Origin: Amoebidium appalachense
Taxonomy: Eukaryota; Ichthyosporea
Reading direction: 5' to 3'
DNA: 64,000 bases
NCBI GenBank assembly: GCA_963693365.1
Contig: CAVNZM010000003.1
Coordinates: forward strand, 5,022,001 to 5,086,000
The first letter of the stretch is position 1; each line of letters begins with the position of its first letter. Positions 63,871 to 64,000 of this stretch are shown in pieces. Both the position numbers and the translations under genes were made by a program. A model generated the notes under the pieces. That model ran no database searches, was not told the origin of the DNA, and saw only the letters and a list, made by a program, of their open reading frames with translations.

Positions 63871-64000
63871 CTCATTGCCACTACTCTATTCCCGCCCCTC
63901 CCCCTTCCCTCCCCCTGTTTGTTTGGTCCCCACTTTGAAATATGTGTGTGTGTGTGTGTGTGCACAAGCACGCATGTCCGCCTGTCTTGAGAGCACGGGG

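Overview
The window is nuclear DNA of an intron-rich eukaryote. It contains spliceosomal GT-AG introns, an intron-containing tRNA-Tyr, and very dense microsatellites and poly(C)/poly(G) tracts. Three protein genes and one tRNA can be supported. A myosin-II-type essential light chain, a Greatwall/MAST/Rim15-type kinase and a secreted membrane protein built of thrombospondin type 1 (TSP1), trefoil and ricin-like modules together point to a unicellular relative of animals. An ichthyosporean such as Sphaeroforma is my best guess, but this is inference, not identification.

Layout. 1-2430: intergenic DNA with a foldback-like inverted repeat (252-903) and two CCAAT boxes. 2431-35653 (+): one giant gene reconstructed as 50 coding exons, about 2,878 residues. 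It encodes a signal peptide, a pectate-lyase-like beta-helix, repeated superunits (TSP1-like/CxC module, ricin-like domain, Cys-rich module, TSP1 modules, trefoil, jelly-roll carbohydrate-binding-like domain), one transmembrane helix and a 60-residue tail. 35654-40242: intergenic. 40243-41631 (+): essential light chain gene in four exons, with a perfect CArG box about 130 bp upstream. 41632-46098: intergenic plus a 664-bp tandem duplication and the unresolved 3' end of the kinase gene. 46099 to the right edge (-): Greatwall/MAST/Rim15/IRE-family AGC kinase, about 20 exons recognised, 5' end cut off by the window. A tRNA-Tyr lies in one of its introns on the same strand, and its introns carry a family of short elements that end in poly(C).

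The three protein genes are not an operon-like unit. The light chain is cytoskeletal, the kinase probably acts in cell-cycle or nutrient signalling, and the giant protein is predicted to sit on the cell surface binding or modifying glycans. Most long open frames in the window are translations of (CA)n, (GT)n, (GA)n or poly(C) and are not genes. Exon joins were checked by reading phase: the giant gene's exons sum to an intact frame except for one missing base in a G run at 28457-28463.
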